Source of the DNA: an uncultured Clostridium sp.
GTDB taxonomy: Bacteria; Bacillota; Clostridia; TANB77; CAG-508
Assembly: GCA_945919455.1 (NCBI GenBank)
Contig: CAMEJH010000011.1
Coordinates: 1 to 32,741 of the forward strand
Direction of reading: 5' to 3'
DNA length: 32,741 nt
This document shows, in pieces, positions 1 to 10,600 of the stretch. A model generated the notes under the pieces. It searched no databases. It was not told where the DNA came from and worked only from the letters and a program-made list of their open reading frames with translations. Each line of letters starts with the position of its first letter. The stretch's first letter is position 1. Position numbers and translations under genes: made by a program.

Positions 1-3
1 GTC

Positions 4-51
4 TCCTTTTCTTTTTATTTTCATTTTACTATTTTAAGTTCAATTTTTCAA
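4..51 (-). promoter_or_regulatory. Divergent promoter and ribosome site of a gene off the left edge
   Basis: On the minus strand TTGAAA (46-51) and TAAAAT (23-28) are separated by 17 bases. AAAAGGAGA follows at about 3-10. This is the layout expected for a minus-strand gene that starts just beyond position 1, divergent from asnS. The gene itself is outside the window, so this is inference from spacing and consensus only. Confidence 0.4.
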
Positions 52-69
52 TATTTTTTAGCATTTTCC

Positions 70-98
70 TTGTTTTTTTTAGTATAATATTGTATAAT
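70..98 (+). promoter_or_regulatory. Candidate asnS promoter
   Basis: TTGTTT (70-75) and TATAAT (93-98) are spaced by 17 bases, about 30 bases before the asnS start. Other TATAAT-like words at 83-88 and 109-114 make the exact -10 uncertain. The leader is too short for a T-box, so asnS is probably not tRNA-regulated here. Confidence 0.45.
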
Positions 99-126
99 CT
101 TTACATAATATAATTGGAGGTAAATT

Positions 127-1509
127 ATGACAAATTTAAAAGATTTATTTAGAAATACTTTACAATATAAAGATAAAGAAATTACAGTTGAAGGTTGGGT
201 AAAAACTGTTAGAGATTCTAAAACTTTTGGTTTTATAGAATTAAATGATGGTTCTTTTTTTAAGAATGTTCAAATAGTTTTTACTGATAAATTAGATAAT
301 TTTAGCGAAATTGTAAAACTTACTATAAGTTCTTCAATTAAGGTTACAGGAACTTTAGTTGTTACTGAAAATGCTAAGCAACCTTTTGAAATTCAAGCTT
401 CAGCTATTGAAATTGAAAATCTTGCTTCTGCTGATTATCCACTTCAGAAAAAGAGACATTCTTTTGAGTATTTGCGTACTATTGCACATCTTCGCCCTAG
501 AACAAATACTTTTAATGCAGTTTTTAGAATTAGAAGTGTTGCAGCTTTTGCAATACATCAATATTTTCAAGAAAATGGATATGTTTATGTACATACCCCT
601 ATAATTACATGTGCTGATTGTGAGGGTTCTGCTGAAATGTTTAAATTAACAACTTTAGACCTTGATAAAGATTTACCAAAAAAAGATGGTAAAACTGATT
701 TTTCTGAAGACTTATTTGGAAAAAAAGCCTTTATTACAGGTTCTGGTCAATTACATGGCGAAACATTTGCTGCAGCTTTTGGAAAAATTTATACTTTTGG
801 ACCAACTTTAAGAAGTGAAAATTCAAACACAAAAACACACGCTAATGAATTTTGGATGATTGAACCTGAAATATCTTTTTGCGATTTAAATGGATTAATG
901 GATATTGAAGAAGATTGCTTGAAATATATTGTTAGAACTGTTCTTGAAAAATGTCCTGAAGAAATTGATTTTTGTGATAAATTTATTCAAAATGGATTAA
1001 AAGATAAATTAAATAAATTGATATCTTCAGATTTTGTAAGAATTGATCATAAAGATGCTATTGATATTTTGAAAAAGGCTGATAGAACTTGGGAATTTCA
1101 ACCAGAATATGGTGAAGATTTGGCAAAAGAGCATGAAAAATATATTACAGAATATTTTAACGGACCTGTTTTTGTTAAAAATTGGCCAAAAGATATAAAA
1201 TCTTATTATATGAAGCTTAACCCAGATGGAAAAACAGTTGCAGCTGTTGACTTAGAAGTTCCTGGAGCTGGTGAAATAATGGGTGGTTCTCAAAGAGAAG
1301 AAGATTATGATAAATTAGTTAAACGTATGAATGAAATGGGAATTGATACTGAACCTTTATATTGGTATTTGGATTTACGTAGATTTGGTTCTAATGTTCA
1401 TTCTGGATTTGGACTAGGATTTGAGAGATTACTTATGTATATTACAGGTATTGAAAATATTAGAGATGTTATTCCTTACCCTAGAACACCAAATAATTGT
1501 GAATTTTAG
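127..1509 (+). CDS. asnS: Asparaginyl-tRNA synthetase
   Basis: This cytoplasmic class IIb aminoacyl-tRNA synthetase joins asparagine to tRNA-Asn with ATP. The 460-residue length is normal for bacterial AsnRS. An N-terminal OB-fold anticodon-binding domain (about residues 15-100, containing VEGWVKTVRDSK) is followed by the class II catalytic core. Motif 2 is visible as LRSENSNTKTHANEFWMIEPE-like sequence near residue 235, and motif 3 as GFGLGFERLLMYITG near residue 430. The C-terminus IPYPRTPNNCEF is typical of AsnRS rather than AspRS, which resembles it. The ATG start at 127 follows TTGGAGGTAA at a good distance. It is the only plus-strand gene in the window and ends in a terminator shared with the convergent surface-protein gene. 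Its presence implies direct charging of tRNA-Asn, although the amidotransferase route cannot be excluded. Confidence 0.97.
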   Translation: MTNLKDLFRNTLQYKDKEITVEGWVKTVRDSKTFGFIELNDGSFFKNVQIVFTDKLDNFSEIVKLTISSSIKVTGTLVVTENAKQPFEIQASAIEIENLASADYPLQKKRHSFEYLRTIAHLRPRTNTFNAVFRIRSVAAFAIHQYFQENGYVYVHTPIITCADCEGSAEMFKLTTLDLDKDLPKKDGKTDFSEDLFGKKAFITGSGQLHGETFAAAFGKIYTFGPTLRSENSNTKTHANEFWMIEPEISFCDLNGLMDIEEDCLKYIVRTVLEKCPEEIDFCDKFIQNGLKDKLNKLISSDFVRIDHKDAIDILKKADRTWEFQPEYGEDLAKEHEKYITEYFNGPVFVKNWPKDIKSYYMKLNPDGKTVAAVDLEVPGAGEIMGGSQREEDYDKLVKRMNEMGIDTEPLYWYLDLRRFGSNVHSGFGLGFERLLMYITGIENIRDVIPYPRTPNNCEF

Positions 1510-1519
1510 TATAAATATC

Positions 1520-1555
1520 AAAAAATCACTTAAACTTAAGTTTAAGTGATTTTTT
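1520..1555. terminator. Perfect 36-nt palindromic bidirectional terminator
   Basis: An uninterrupted palindrome centred between 1537 and 1538 has CACTTAAA in the stem and runs of A and T at its ends. It therefore gives a stem plus U-run on either strand. It lies between the convergent asnS and the surface-protein gene and probably terminates both. Stem complementarity was checked base by base. Confidence 0.85.
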
Positions 1556-1573
1556 AGTTTTTAACTTGGTCCA

Positions 1574-2896
1574 TCACCATTCTTGTCCGCTCCAATATGC
1601 TGGAATGTCTTCAAAATCATCTAAATTTATACAATTATAATAACACTTCCATCCATCTGGTTTTTCGTTGCGGTAATCTCCATTTTCTACTAATAGCCAT
1701 AAAGGTATAGCTTTACCAGTTAAACTTGAACAATTGTAAAATGTTGCTTCATAACCTTTAACATTGTCACATCCTTTAAATGCGTTAAGTCCTATTGTCG
1801 TTAAACTCATACAGTTATAAAAAGCATAAGCAAAATACTTTGCATTACTACAATTCGCAAAAGTATTATCTCCTACTGCTTTTAAACTTGTACAGTCTTC
1901 AAAGGCACCTCCTACCTCATCATCTATTCCAAAGCTAATTACGTTACTACAATTTGCAAATGTATTATTTCCTACTGTTGTTAAGCTTGTACAACCATAA
2001 AAAGTTTCTCCAAAATCAGTTACGTTACTACAGTTTGCAAATAACTTATCTGGTATTTGTATTAAGCCTTCACATTCTTCAAATGATGCATCTAGAAGAT
2101 TTTTAAAACTCCCTTGAGTTGGAGTAACAATCTCCTTCAATCCTGATATCTCTCCTAAGTATATCTTTTTTAAATTTGTAGTTCCCCATTGTTTTACTTT
2201 TGTTAATTTATTTATATTTTCTGCAAATATTCTTGTTTCATCTGCTTCATCCCAAAAATATGTTGATAGTACCTCAAATGTACCAGTTATTGTAATATCA
2301 TATATTCCAGAATTACTATAAGTATGTTTTGATTTTGATTCTATATCAGTATTTTTTATCGTGCCTTTTTCTCCATCTCCCCAATCTATTTCAAAGTCAA
2401 ATATAGCATTCTGCTCGTTATCTTCATTATCCCAATAATTTAGACGATATGGTAATCCAACTACATCTCCTGCGTTTAATGTATATTCTAAGATTAGTGC
2501 TTCTTTTCCTGTATCTGGTTCCATTGGAACATACTTTTCATTCAAATTATAACTTATTATTCTACTTCCTATAGTTATTGTTTTTTCTCCTCTGTTTAAC
2601 TCGTTTTCATATACTAACTTATTGCTTAACAATTCTTCTAACAATTGCTCCTCAGTTTTTGTTTCAGTATTAGAATATTCTTGTGTATTTTTTTCGACTT
2701 TCCACAAATTAACTTTTTCTTCTACTTCTCCACCTCTTGTTTCCGTTTTAGCAGTAGTAGCTTGTGTTATTATTCCATTTTCTCCTGTTAACATTGAGAT
2801 GCTTACTCCTGCTAGTATTAAAAGTACTACAATTGTTACTACAAGTGCTATTAGCGTTATTGCCTTATTGTTTGATTTTTCTTTAGTCTTTCTCAT
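1574..2896 (-). CDS. Prepilin-like surface protein with PKD-like and leucine-rich repeats
   Basis: The 440-residue protein has a short basic leader (MRKTKEKSNNK) followed by one hydrophobic helix (about residues 12-36, ITLIALVVTIVVLLILAGV). This resembles type IV prepilin N-termini. A PKD-like stretch with DWGDG and HTYSNSGIYDITITG lies near residues 165-210. After it come BspA-type leucine-rich repeats (about 225-420) with recurring F-x-N-C-S-N and F-x-x-C-x-S-L units, and a C-terminal NCINLDDFEDIP element. The usual prepilin glycine before the cleavage site is absent (K-A-I-T-L) and the conserved Glu5 is Ala, so processing is doubtful and the helix may simply anchor the protein. Exposed BspA-like repeats are generally linked to adhesion, but no ligand can be named. 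The ATG start follows AAGGAGGATT. It appears monocistronic, with its own promoter. Confidence 0.75.
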   Translation of the reverse strand: MRKTKEKSNNKAITLIALVVTIVVLLILAGVSISMLTGENGIITQATTAKTETRGGEVEEKVNLWKVEKNTQEYSNTETKTEEQLLEELLSNKLVYENELNRGEKTITIGSRIISYNLNEKYVPMEPDTGKEALILEYTLNAGDVVGLPYRLNYWDNEDNEQNAIFDFEIDWGDGEKGTIKNTDIESKSKHTYSNSGIYDITITGTFEVLSTYFWDEADETRIFAENINKLTKVKQWGTTNLKKIYLGEISGLKEIVTPTQGSFKNLLDASFEECEGLIQIPDKLFANCSNVTDFGETFYGCTSLTTVGNNTFANCSNVISFGIDDEVGGAFEDCTSLKAVGDNTFANCSNAKYFAYAFYNCMSLTTIGLNAFKGCDNVKGYEATFYNCSSLTGKAIPLWLLVENGDYRNEKPDGWKCYYNCINLDDFEDIPAYWSGQEW

Positions 2897-2921
2897 TAAT
2901 AATCCTCCTTCATTCCTTATT

Positions 2922-2957
2922 AGCTAATATTATATATTAGCTGATTATTTAATGCAA
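2922..2957 (-). promoter_or_regulatory. Promoter with overlapping inverted repeat for the surface-protein gene
   Basis: On the minus strand TTGCAT (2952-2957) and TATAAT (2929-2934) are 17 bases apart. AGCTAATA (2922-2929) and TATTAGCT (2935-2942) form an 8-bp inverted repeat flanking the -10 box. This position fits a repressor operator, but no cognate regulator is identified. Confidence 0.5.
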
Positions 2958-2989
2958 TATTTTTTCATCAATTGTTTTGTAAAAATTTT

Positions 2990-4402
2990 TTATAATGATA
3001 TATATCTTTGATTTTTACTATTAGGTTTATCTGGTATTGTCATTTTTAATTTTTCTTCTTTGATTAATGGTTTTATATATGAAGTATATACATTTTTCCT
3101 ATCTCTCAGATGTAAATATTCCATTATTTCTCTTATACTTCTTGAATTTCTACAATATTTTATAATTAATGTTTTCTTGTCATCTTGTGGGGTTTCTTGT
3201 GGGATATCTTGTGGGATTTCTTGGGTAGTTATTGGTATATATGTTCTAAATATATCATCTTCTTTAAGTTCCGGTTCTCCTCCTGAATATATCTTTGTAT
3301 ATTTATACATATTTTTCACTCCAGACCCTAGTTCATCAGCCAATCCAATTTCTCTAAATACATTGGCTATCTTTGGATTTTTAGGATATGGTTGATATGA
3401 GTTTATATTTATTTTTCCAATCATTTTTGCCCTATTAGCATTTTCTGTTTTTAAATATTCTTTTTCTATTATTAGTTTTGCTGGATATGGATTACTAAAT
3501 TCTCTATGCATTAACAGATTTACACATACTTCTCTTGCAATTTTATACCTTACATCAATTCTTTGAACTCCTTCAAGATAAAATCTATCATCAAGGTGTT
3601 TTCCTACAAATGCCATAAGTCTATCAAAGCTTTCTATTAAGTTAGTTCTAATATAATCTCTATCATCATATCTATCTAAATTTTTTACTCTATATATTGC
3701 ATCAGTTTTATGATGTGGTAATACTGATAAAATTGTCTGTTCTTTACCAAATAATAATATAGCAGCAAGGGTTAATCCTTCTTTGCCTGTTTCCATATCT
3801 TTTCCAAATAAGTTAGCACTTCTTAGCATTTCTTCATCAGATAAATCAGCCCAAATATGATTTTCTTCACTTCTATTTATTGCCATTTGTCTTGCTCTCT
3901 TAATTAAATCTTCTCTTAAATCTGATAATTTTATATGTGTATATACTTTATCTTCTGTATGGATTTCATATTTTCTGATATAAATATTTGCTATTCTGTT
4001 TGTATGTCTTGCTTCATAATCACCATCTTCATTTCTATCAAAAAATTTTCCATTAGTTCTATGTACTTCTGAGCTTTCGTTAACATATATATGTAATATT
4101 ATTTTACCTTCAATTTCATATTCTTTAATATTTAAATATACAGTTGGATCTATTTTTTCTGAATTATTACATAAATTAGCAAAATCTTTTTTCATTATAT
4201 CTATACTTAATTTGTCTACGCCTATTATTTTGCCATCATTTGCTACCCCTAAAAAAATATTTCCGCCATTTCTATTCAAAAATGCACATATTGTTTCAAA
4301 TAAATTGTTAGGCAATTGATTATAAGCTTTCTTAAATTCTGTAGTTACACTTTCTCCTTTTCTTATTATATCCATTAGTTCACTTTTTATTTTTTCTGCC
4401 AT
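2990..4402 (-). CDS. AlbA_2 (Schlafen-type) ATP-binding regulator, RecG-like COG2865 family
   Basis: The 470-residue protein begins with an AlbA_2/Schlafen domain (about residues 10-140, with E-S-V-T-T-E-F-K and GGNIFLGVANDGKIIGVD). A GHKL-like ATPase region follows (about 270-390; REVCVNLLMHREF, then the late ADELGSGVKNMYKY motif). A Pro/Gln linker of three near-copies of the unit QEIPQD precedes a C-terminal winged-helix-like segment (about 410-470). Members are usually annotated as putative transcriptional regulators or 'ATP-dependent DNA helicase RecG-related'. They have no helicase motifs, and none are seen here. The biochemical role is unknown; DNA or nucleotide binding is inferred. The ATG start follows AAAAGGAGC. 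A TTGACA-type promoter lies about 130 bases upstream, so the gene appears to be its own unit. Confidence 0.8.
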   Translation of the reverse strand: MAEKIKSELMDIIRKGESVTTEFKKAYNQLPNNLFETICAFLNRNGGNIFLGVANDGKIIGVDKLSIDIMKKDFANLCNNSEKIDPTVYLNIKEYEIEGKIILHIYVNESSEVHRTNGKFFDRNEDGDYEARHTNRIANIYIRKYEIHTEDKVYTHIKLSDLREDLIKRARQMAINRSEENHIWADLSDEEMLRSANLFGKDMETGKEGLTLAAILLFGKEQTILSVLPHHKTDAIYRVKNLDRYDDRDYIRTNLIESFDRLMAFVGKHLDDRFYLEGVQRIDVRYKIAREVCVNLLMHREFSNPYPAKLIIEKEYLKTENANRAKMIGKININSYQPYPKNPKIANVFREIGLADELGSGVKNMYKYTKIYSGGEPELKEDDIFRTYIPITTQEIPQDIPQETPQDDKKTLIIKYCRNSRSIREIMEYLHLRDRKNVYTSYIKPLIKEEKLKMTIPDKPNSKNQRYISL

Positions 4403-4533
4403 ATATGATGCTCCTTTTTTATATTAATTTTTATATTAATTGATTTTTTTGTTTATAATTAGATTTTTAATAATCTTGACTCTAATTTTTTGATTTTAAA
4501 TTTTCTAAAAAAATATTTGAATTTAATAAGTTT

Positions 4534-4561
4534 ATTTTAACATCTTTTTTCAATTTGTCAA
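4534..4561 (-). promoter_or_regulatory. Promoter for the AlbA_2 gene
   Basis: The minus strand carries TTGACA (4556-4561) and TAAAAT (4534-4539) with a 16-base spacer. This predicts a leader of about 125 bases before the gene at 4402. No clear riboswitch structure is seen in the leader. Confidence 0.55.
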
Positions 4562-4605
4562 TAATTTATCAAAAAAATGTTCATTTTATAATTTTAGCCA
4601 AAAAA

Positions 4606-4658
4606 GAACCGGCACCAATTTACCCAAAAAGGTAAAAAAACGGAACCGGCACCAATTT
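4606..4658. repeat. Two direct copies of a GC-rich 16-mer at the end of the glucan synthase gene
   Basis: GAACCGGCACCAATTT occurs at 4606-4621 and exactly again at 4643-4658, a 37-base period. On the minus strand each copy is followed by a run of seven T. The second copy ends on the last base of the glucan synthase stop codon. Because they are direct repeats they cannot pair with each other. The GC-rich core stands out from the AT-rich surroundings. Its function is unknown; a termination role or a remnant of a dispersed repeat is possible. Confidence 0.7.
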
Positions 4659-7600
4659 TACATTATAATTTCAATATTAAAAATCTTACCAGAGCCATCC
4701 AATTTAATTTTATTTTCAGACTCATTGCCATTTATTAACACTTTTTCTACTCCCGTATTTTTTCTATTTGGATTATTTACTTTAATGTTATAAATACTTT
4801 CTCCAAATTTAAATCTAATACTATATTCTTTCCAATCTTTTGGAATACATGGCTCTATAGATAAAGTATTTTGATATATTTTCAATCCCAATATATATTC
4901 TATTCCTGCCAAATAATACCAACTACTTGACCCTGTATACCATGTCCATCCTCCACATCCTGCAAGATTTTGAGCTCCATAAACATCTGCTGCAATAACA
5001 TATGGCTCAACTTTATATTTATTAGATGCTTCTTTTGTTCTTGCGTGTTCTATTGGAGTAATCATTCTGTACCACTCTACTGCTTTATCACCTTTTCCTA
5101 ACATTGCCTCTGCAATAATCGCCCAAATTGCAGCATGTGTGTATTGACCTCCATTTTCTCGTACTCCTGGTAAATATGCTTTTATATATCCTGGTTCTAA
5201 TTTGCTTTTTTCAAATGGAGGATCTAACAATTTTATTATTCCATTTTCTTTATCTACTAAGTGATTTTCCAAACTTTCCATTGCTTGATTCTTTTTTGAT
5301 TCTTCTCCAGCACCCGAAATAATAGACCAACTTTGCGCAATGCTATCTATTCTACATTCTTCATTTTCCATACTTCCATATACATCACCATTATCGGCAA
5401 ATGCCCTTTTGAACCATCTTCCATCCCACGCATTTATATTCAAGTTTTGTTCCAATTCCTTAACTATATTACTATATCTTCTTATTCCATCTGTATCTTT
5501 TTCTTTTATTGATATTTTTATAAATTCTTTTAATATATCATATAAGAAAAATCCTAGCCAAACACTTTCTCCTTTACCTTCTGGACCAATATTACTAAAT
5601 CCGTCATTCCAGTCTCCAATTCCTATCTTAGGCAATCCATTTACTCCAAAATTACATGCTCTATCTATTGCTCTTTTGCAATGTTTATATATAGTTTCTT
5701 CTGTTTCACCTGACAAATATTTATCATATCTTTCTTTTTCATTTTCTTGTAATATTCTTCCTTCCAAATATGGTGTTTTTACTTTTAAAATATTATAATC
5801 TCCTGTGTGTAATATATATTGAATAACAGCATATGGAAGCCATAATAAGTCATCAGAAAATCTTGTTCTTATGCCTCTATTATTTTCCTCATGCCACCAA
5901 TGCTCAACATCTCCTTCAATAAATTGGTGTTTACTGTGTTCTATAATTCTATTTTGCAATATTTGTGGATCAATATATTTTGTAGAAAATGTATCTTGTA
6001 ATTGGTCTCTAAATCCATATGCTCCACCAGATTGGTAAAATCCGCTCCTTCCAAGTAATCTACTTACAATGGTTTGATACATTACCCATCCATTTAACAT
6101 TATATTTATAGATTCATATGGTGTGTTTACTTGTATTTTTCCTAATAACTCATTCCATTTATTTTTTACATTATTTAGTTCTATATTACAATTTTGTATT
6201 TTTGAATATTTATATGCCACATCTTTTGCTTCTACTATATTGTCTTCTGCTCCTAATATTATAGAAACTTTTTTCTCAGAAAAACTCTCTATAGTAACTT
6301 CTATTTCTATAGTAATGCAACTTTTTTTCCCAATTCCATTGTCATTATCTAATCTCATATGATGAAGTGCTTCAGGATCTGATATTCCCCCTTTTCCAAA
6401 GAATGTTTTTTTGTTTCCTGTAAATGTTTTTATTTTTTCACTGCTTGATACATATGCGATATTGTCAAATTGTTCAGTTTTATATAAATTTTTAGCAATT
6501 ACAATATTAGAGTTTTCTTCATATTGCAGTTTTATATTTCCATCAGATTTTATCTCATCTTCACCTAATACTGGTTTTACATAGTAAATAATTTTTATTT
6601 TTTTCTTTTTAGGTGCATTATTTTTTAATGTTAAAATATTTACTTTACAACTATCTTCTTGGGGTATAAATATTTCTAGTTCTTGAAAAATATCATCACT
6701 ATTATGAATATATTTTGCATATCCAAAACCATATATTACATTATAATTTTTACCATCCGGTTTTGGTATTACTGTTGGAGACCATGTTCTACCATTTTCT
6801 TCATCTTTTAAATATATAACCTCTGATGGTATATTAACAGTTAGACTATTATTCCATGCAGTAATTCTATTTAGTCTACTATTTTTATACCAAGTGTATC
6901 CACCATTACCTTCTGTAACTACTGTTCCAAATTTATCGTTCGCCATTATATGACTCCAAGTCGTTGGAGTTTTATTTTCTTTGCTAGTTCTTATATAATA
7001 TTCTTTTCCATCTTCTGAAAAAGCGCCATATTCATTATAATATTTTAAATTTTGAATATTACTAATTATATCTATATCTTTAGTATTATCTGGTTCATTT
7101 TCTATTTTTTCTGTCTTCTCTGTTATTTTATAATTATCTAATATTTCCTCTTCCATATCTTTTACTATATTTTCTAGATTTCCCAAATGACTATCTATTA
7201 CTAGTTGTGAGACAAATTTTATTAAATTAACATCTTGTATATCCATTTCACTTTTTGATAATACAAATATTCCTCCGTAAATGTTTTTCATATATGCTAA
7301 ATGACTATTTAATATTACTCCTTCTATTTCATCTCTTATATAATTTTCATAACTATAATTTTCTTCATCAATAATTACTAATTCTATTTTCACATTTTTA
7401 GTTTTTAAAAATTCATATGCCTTGATTATTTGCTTTATAACATATAAATCATTTACATATTTAATTGTAACAGTTATTATTGGCAAATCTCCAGAAATTC
7501 CATATTTCCACAGATTCTTTTGTTCATAAGTTTTATAAGCTAATTGTAAATTTGATTTTATTGGATTATCAAATATTAAATATGAAGCTATTGTTTGGTA

Positions 7601-10600
7601 TATGTCTATATCTCTTCCTTTTATTTCTAAATATCTAGCTTCTGCCTCAGTTTTAGCTTTAACTATTTCAAATTCTCTTGTAACATTTTCACTTATATTG
7701 TATTTATCTGAATTCTGAATTGCCAGTTGTTTATCATATTCTGCTGATAAAATTAAGTCTACATATCCAATTTCACCAGATTTTATTTTTACTGTATTTT
7801 TTAATGAAATAACTCCTTCTGTCGTAAGACCTATTTTTTTTGATAATGGTGTTGAATTTTTTACCGAAATTGGAATGTCTAAATTATTTCTTCCTATAAA
7901 TCTTTCTTTATTTATTTCAAATTCTGTTTCACCTATTTTCTCACAATTAGTCTGCATTTTAGATACTAAATATAATTGTTGTTCATTTGGTTCTCTATTT
8001 TTTCGTTTTACAATTAAATTATTAGTTTCTTCATCATATTCGTAAACTAAAAATAAATTATTAAAGGCTTGGTGAGCATAGTCCTGCTCTTTTTTTGATA
8101 ATACTGGTTCAAAAAAGCTTGTTACTTCAAATATTTTTTCTTTTTCAGTATCATTTTGTATTTCTAGTCTTCTTAGTTCTACTGGTTCATTGGCATCTAC
8201 TGTAATTTTTAGTTTTGTTTTTATTTTTCCTTTTATTTTTTCAAATTGATTTTTATCTGGCATAAATTGAATTAAAAATTTATCACAATTATCTTCTCCT
8301 GTGGCTTTCCATATCTCATTTGTTTCAATATCTTTTACAAAAAAGAAAATTCCTTGATTATAATCATCTGTCTTTTTAAATCTATTTATATAATTTTCTT
8401 CAAATTTACTTATTCCTTCTCCATTTTGGTTTATTGCTACAATATATCTTTCATTTCCAATAACATTTCCTCTAATAACTCTTTCATCAATTTTATTGTA
8501 TTCTCTTACTGAGTAATTTTCATAATCTTGATATTTTATCTTTTCAGGTTTTTCTTTATTTTCTTTTGTAATATTAAATGTTTCTGGCATTCTTTCTTGT
8601 AGCAATATGCTTACTGCTTCTAATTCTGGATTTTCCATAAATCGTTTTTGCAATACATTATTATTAAATAGGTTGTTAATAGAAAGTAAAATTAAAGCCT
8701 GATGATGTGCCATATATGTTTTTACAGTTTCAGATGTTTTTCCTTTTGATAATCTTTCTGGAGTATAATCAATAGATTCATAAAATCCATATTTGTTATA
8801 CATTCCTTCTTTTTCTAATATTTTTAGATTTTCTACTACTTCTTTTGGAATATCAGTTATAGCTAATATACTTCCATAACTGGAAACTACCATTTCATCT
8901 GCTAAACCTCTTTTTAATCCTAACCATGGTATTCCAAATGCTTTATATTGATAGTTTGAATGCAGATCTTTTAAATTAAATGCCGCTTCTGAAATTCCCC
9001 AAGGTATTCCCAATTTTTGACTATACTCTATTTGGTTCATTATTAGAAATTTACAAGATTCATCTAATAAACTACCTTTATATCTTGGAATATTAATATT
9101 GGGCATTAAATATTCAAAAGCAGTGCCTGACCATGATATAAGTCCTTTGTATTTTTTTAATACTGTTAGTGTTCTACTTAAATTATTCCAATGTTTAGCT
9201 TCTATATCTTTTTTTGCAATTGCTACTAAGCTTGCTTGTCTTGCTTCTGAGGCTAATAAATCATAATAAGAATCAGTTAATCTATTTTCTTCTACATTAA
9301 ACCCTATGGAAAGCAATCTTTGCTCTTCACTATATAATTTTCTAAAGTCTGTTTCATTTATCATTTGTTCTAATTTACTAATCATGTCTTCAATTTTTTG
9401 TTTAATCATTTCATCTTGTTGATTCTTTTTATCTACTAAGAAAGCTTTTGTAGTATACATATATCCAACTAAGTTTCCACTATCTACTGTTGATATATAT
9501 CTAGGCATTAGTGGCTCTGTTGTTTTGGTATTGTACCAGTTATATAAATGTCCATTCCATTTTTGTAGGTTGTATACAGAGTTTACTATATTTTCTAATA
9601 AATCTATTGTATCCTTAAAGTTTTCAAATCCTAAATCATAGCTTGATATTACAGCTAACATTGAAAGTCCTATATTTGTTGATGAAGTCCTTGATACTAT
9701 TAATGGTTTTCTGCCTTCTTGGTAATTATCTGGCATTAAATAATTGTTTGCTTTCGTTAAATATTCTTTAAAAAATTCCCATGTTCTTTTTGCTATTTCT
9801 AATATTTTTTCTTTTTCGTTTTTATTAAGCATTTCAATATTTTTATATTCAGCTGGAATTTTGCTAATTCTATACATAATATATGGAGCAATTATCCACA
9901 AAATACCAATAATTGTTAATAAAATGTTGCTATTTATACTACTAAATACAATTAATACTAATCCAAGTATTATATTGGGTAACATCATTTTATAATAATT
10001 TTTTAGATTTGTATTTGTTTGTCTCTCTACTTCTTCTGATGTTGTCCATTCTAATAAATGTTTATGTGTTATTGTCATTCTATACAATGTTTTTATTATA
10101 GCTACTAATTCTACATATGCTTTATATGGTAAACAACCAATAGTTATTGTAGCTCTAAATATAGCACCTCTTACTCCATCAATATGTGGTGTAAATGTTT
10201 TTTGCTTCTTTTCTCCTTGTTTTCTTGAAAATGCTAGATTTAGTGTTTCTAATATAAATGGATAAATAGCAATAATAATTATTGCTAATATCATAGTACA
10301 ATTTGTTTTTATATATATGCACCAAAAAAGAAAAATAATTAAAGATATTTCAAATAAACTTCTTCTTAAATTATCAAAAATTTTGAATTTTGATAATAGT
10401 CCTAATTTACTTTTTATCCATTTAGCTATTTGCCAGTCTCCTCTTGTCCATCTTGACAATCTATTCATAAAACTAGCATATTTTAATGGATATCCGTCCA
10501 TAAGCATAATATCAGATGCTAAACCACATCTTAAATAATTTCCTTCTAATAAATCATGACTTAATACTGTATTTTCTGGTATCTCATGTTTTAATACTTT

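Noticed and set aside
99..126. T-box leader before asnS
   Set aside because: The leader is under 40 bases and has no T-box sequence or specifier stem.
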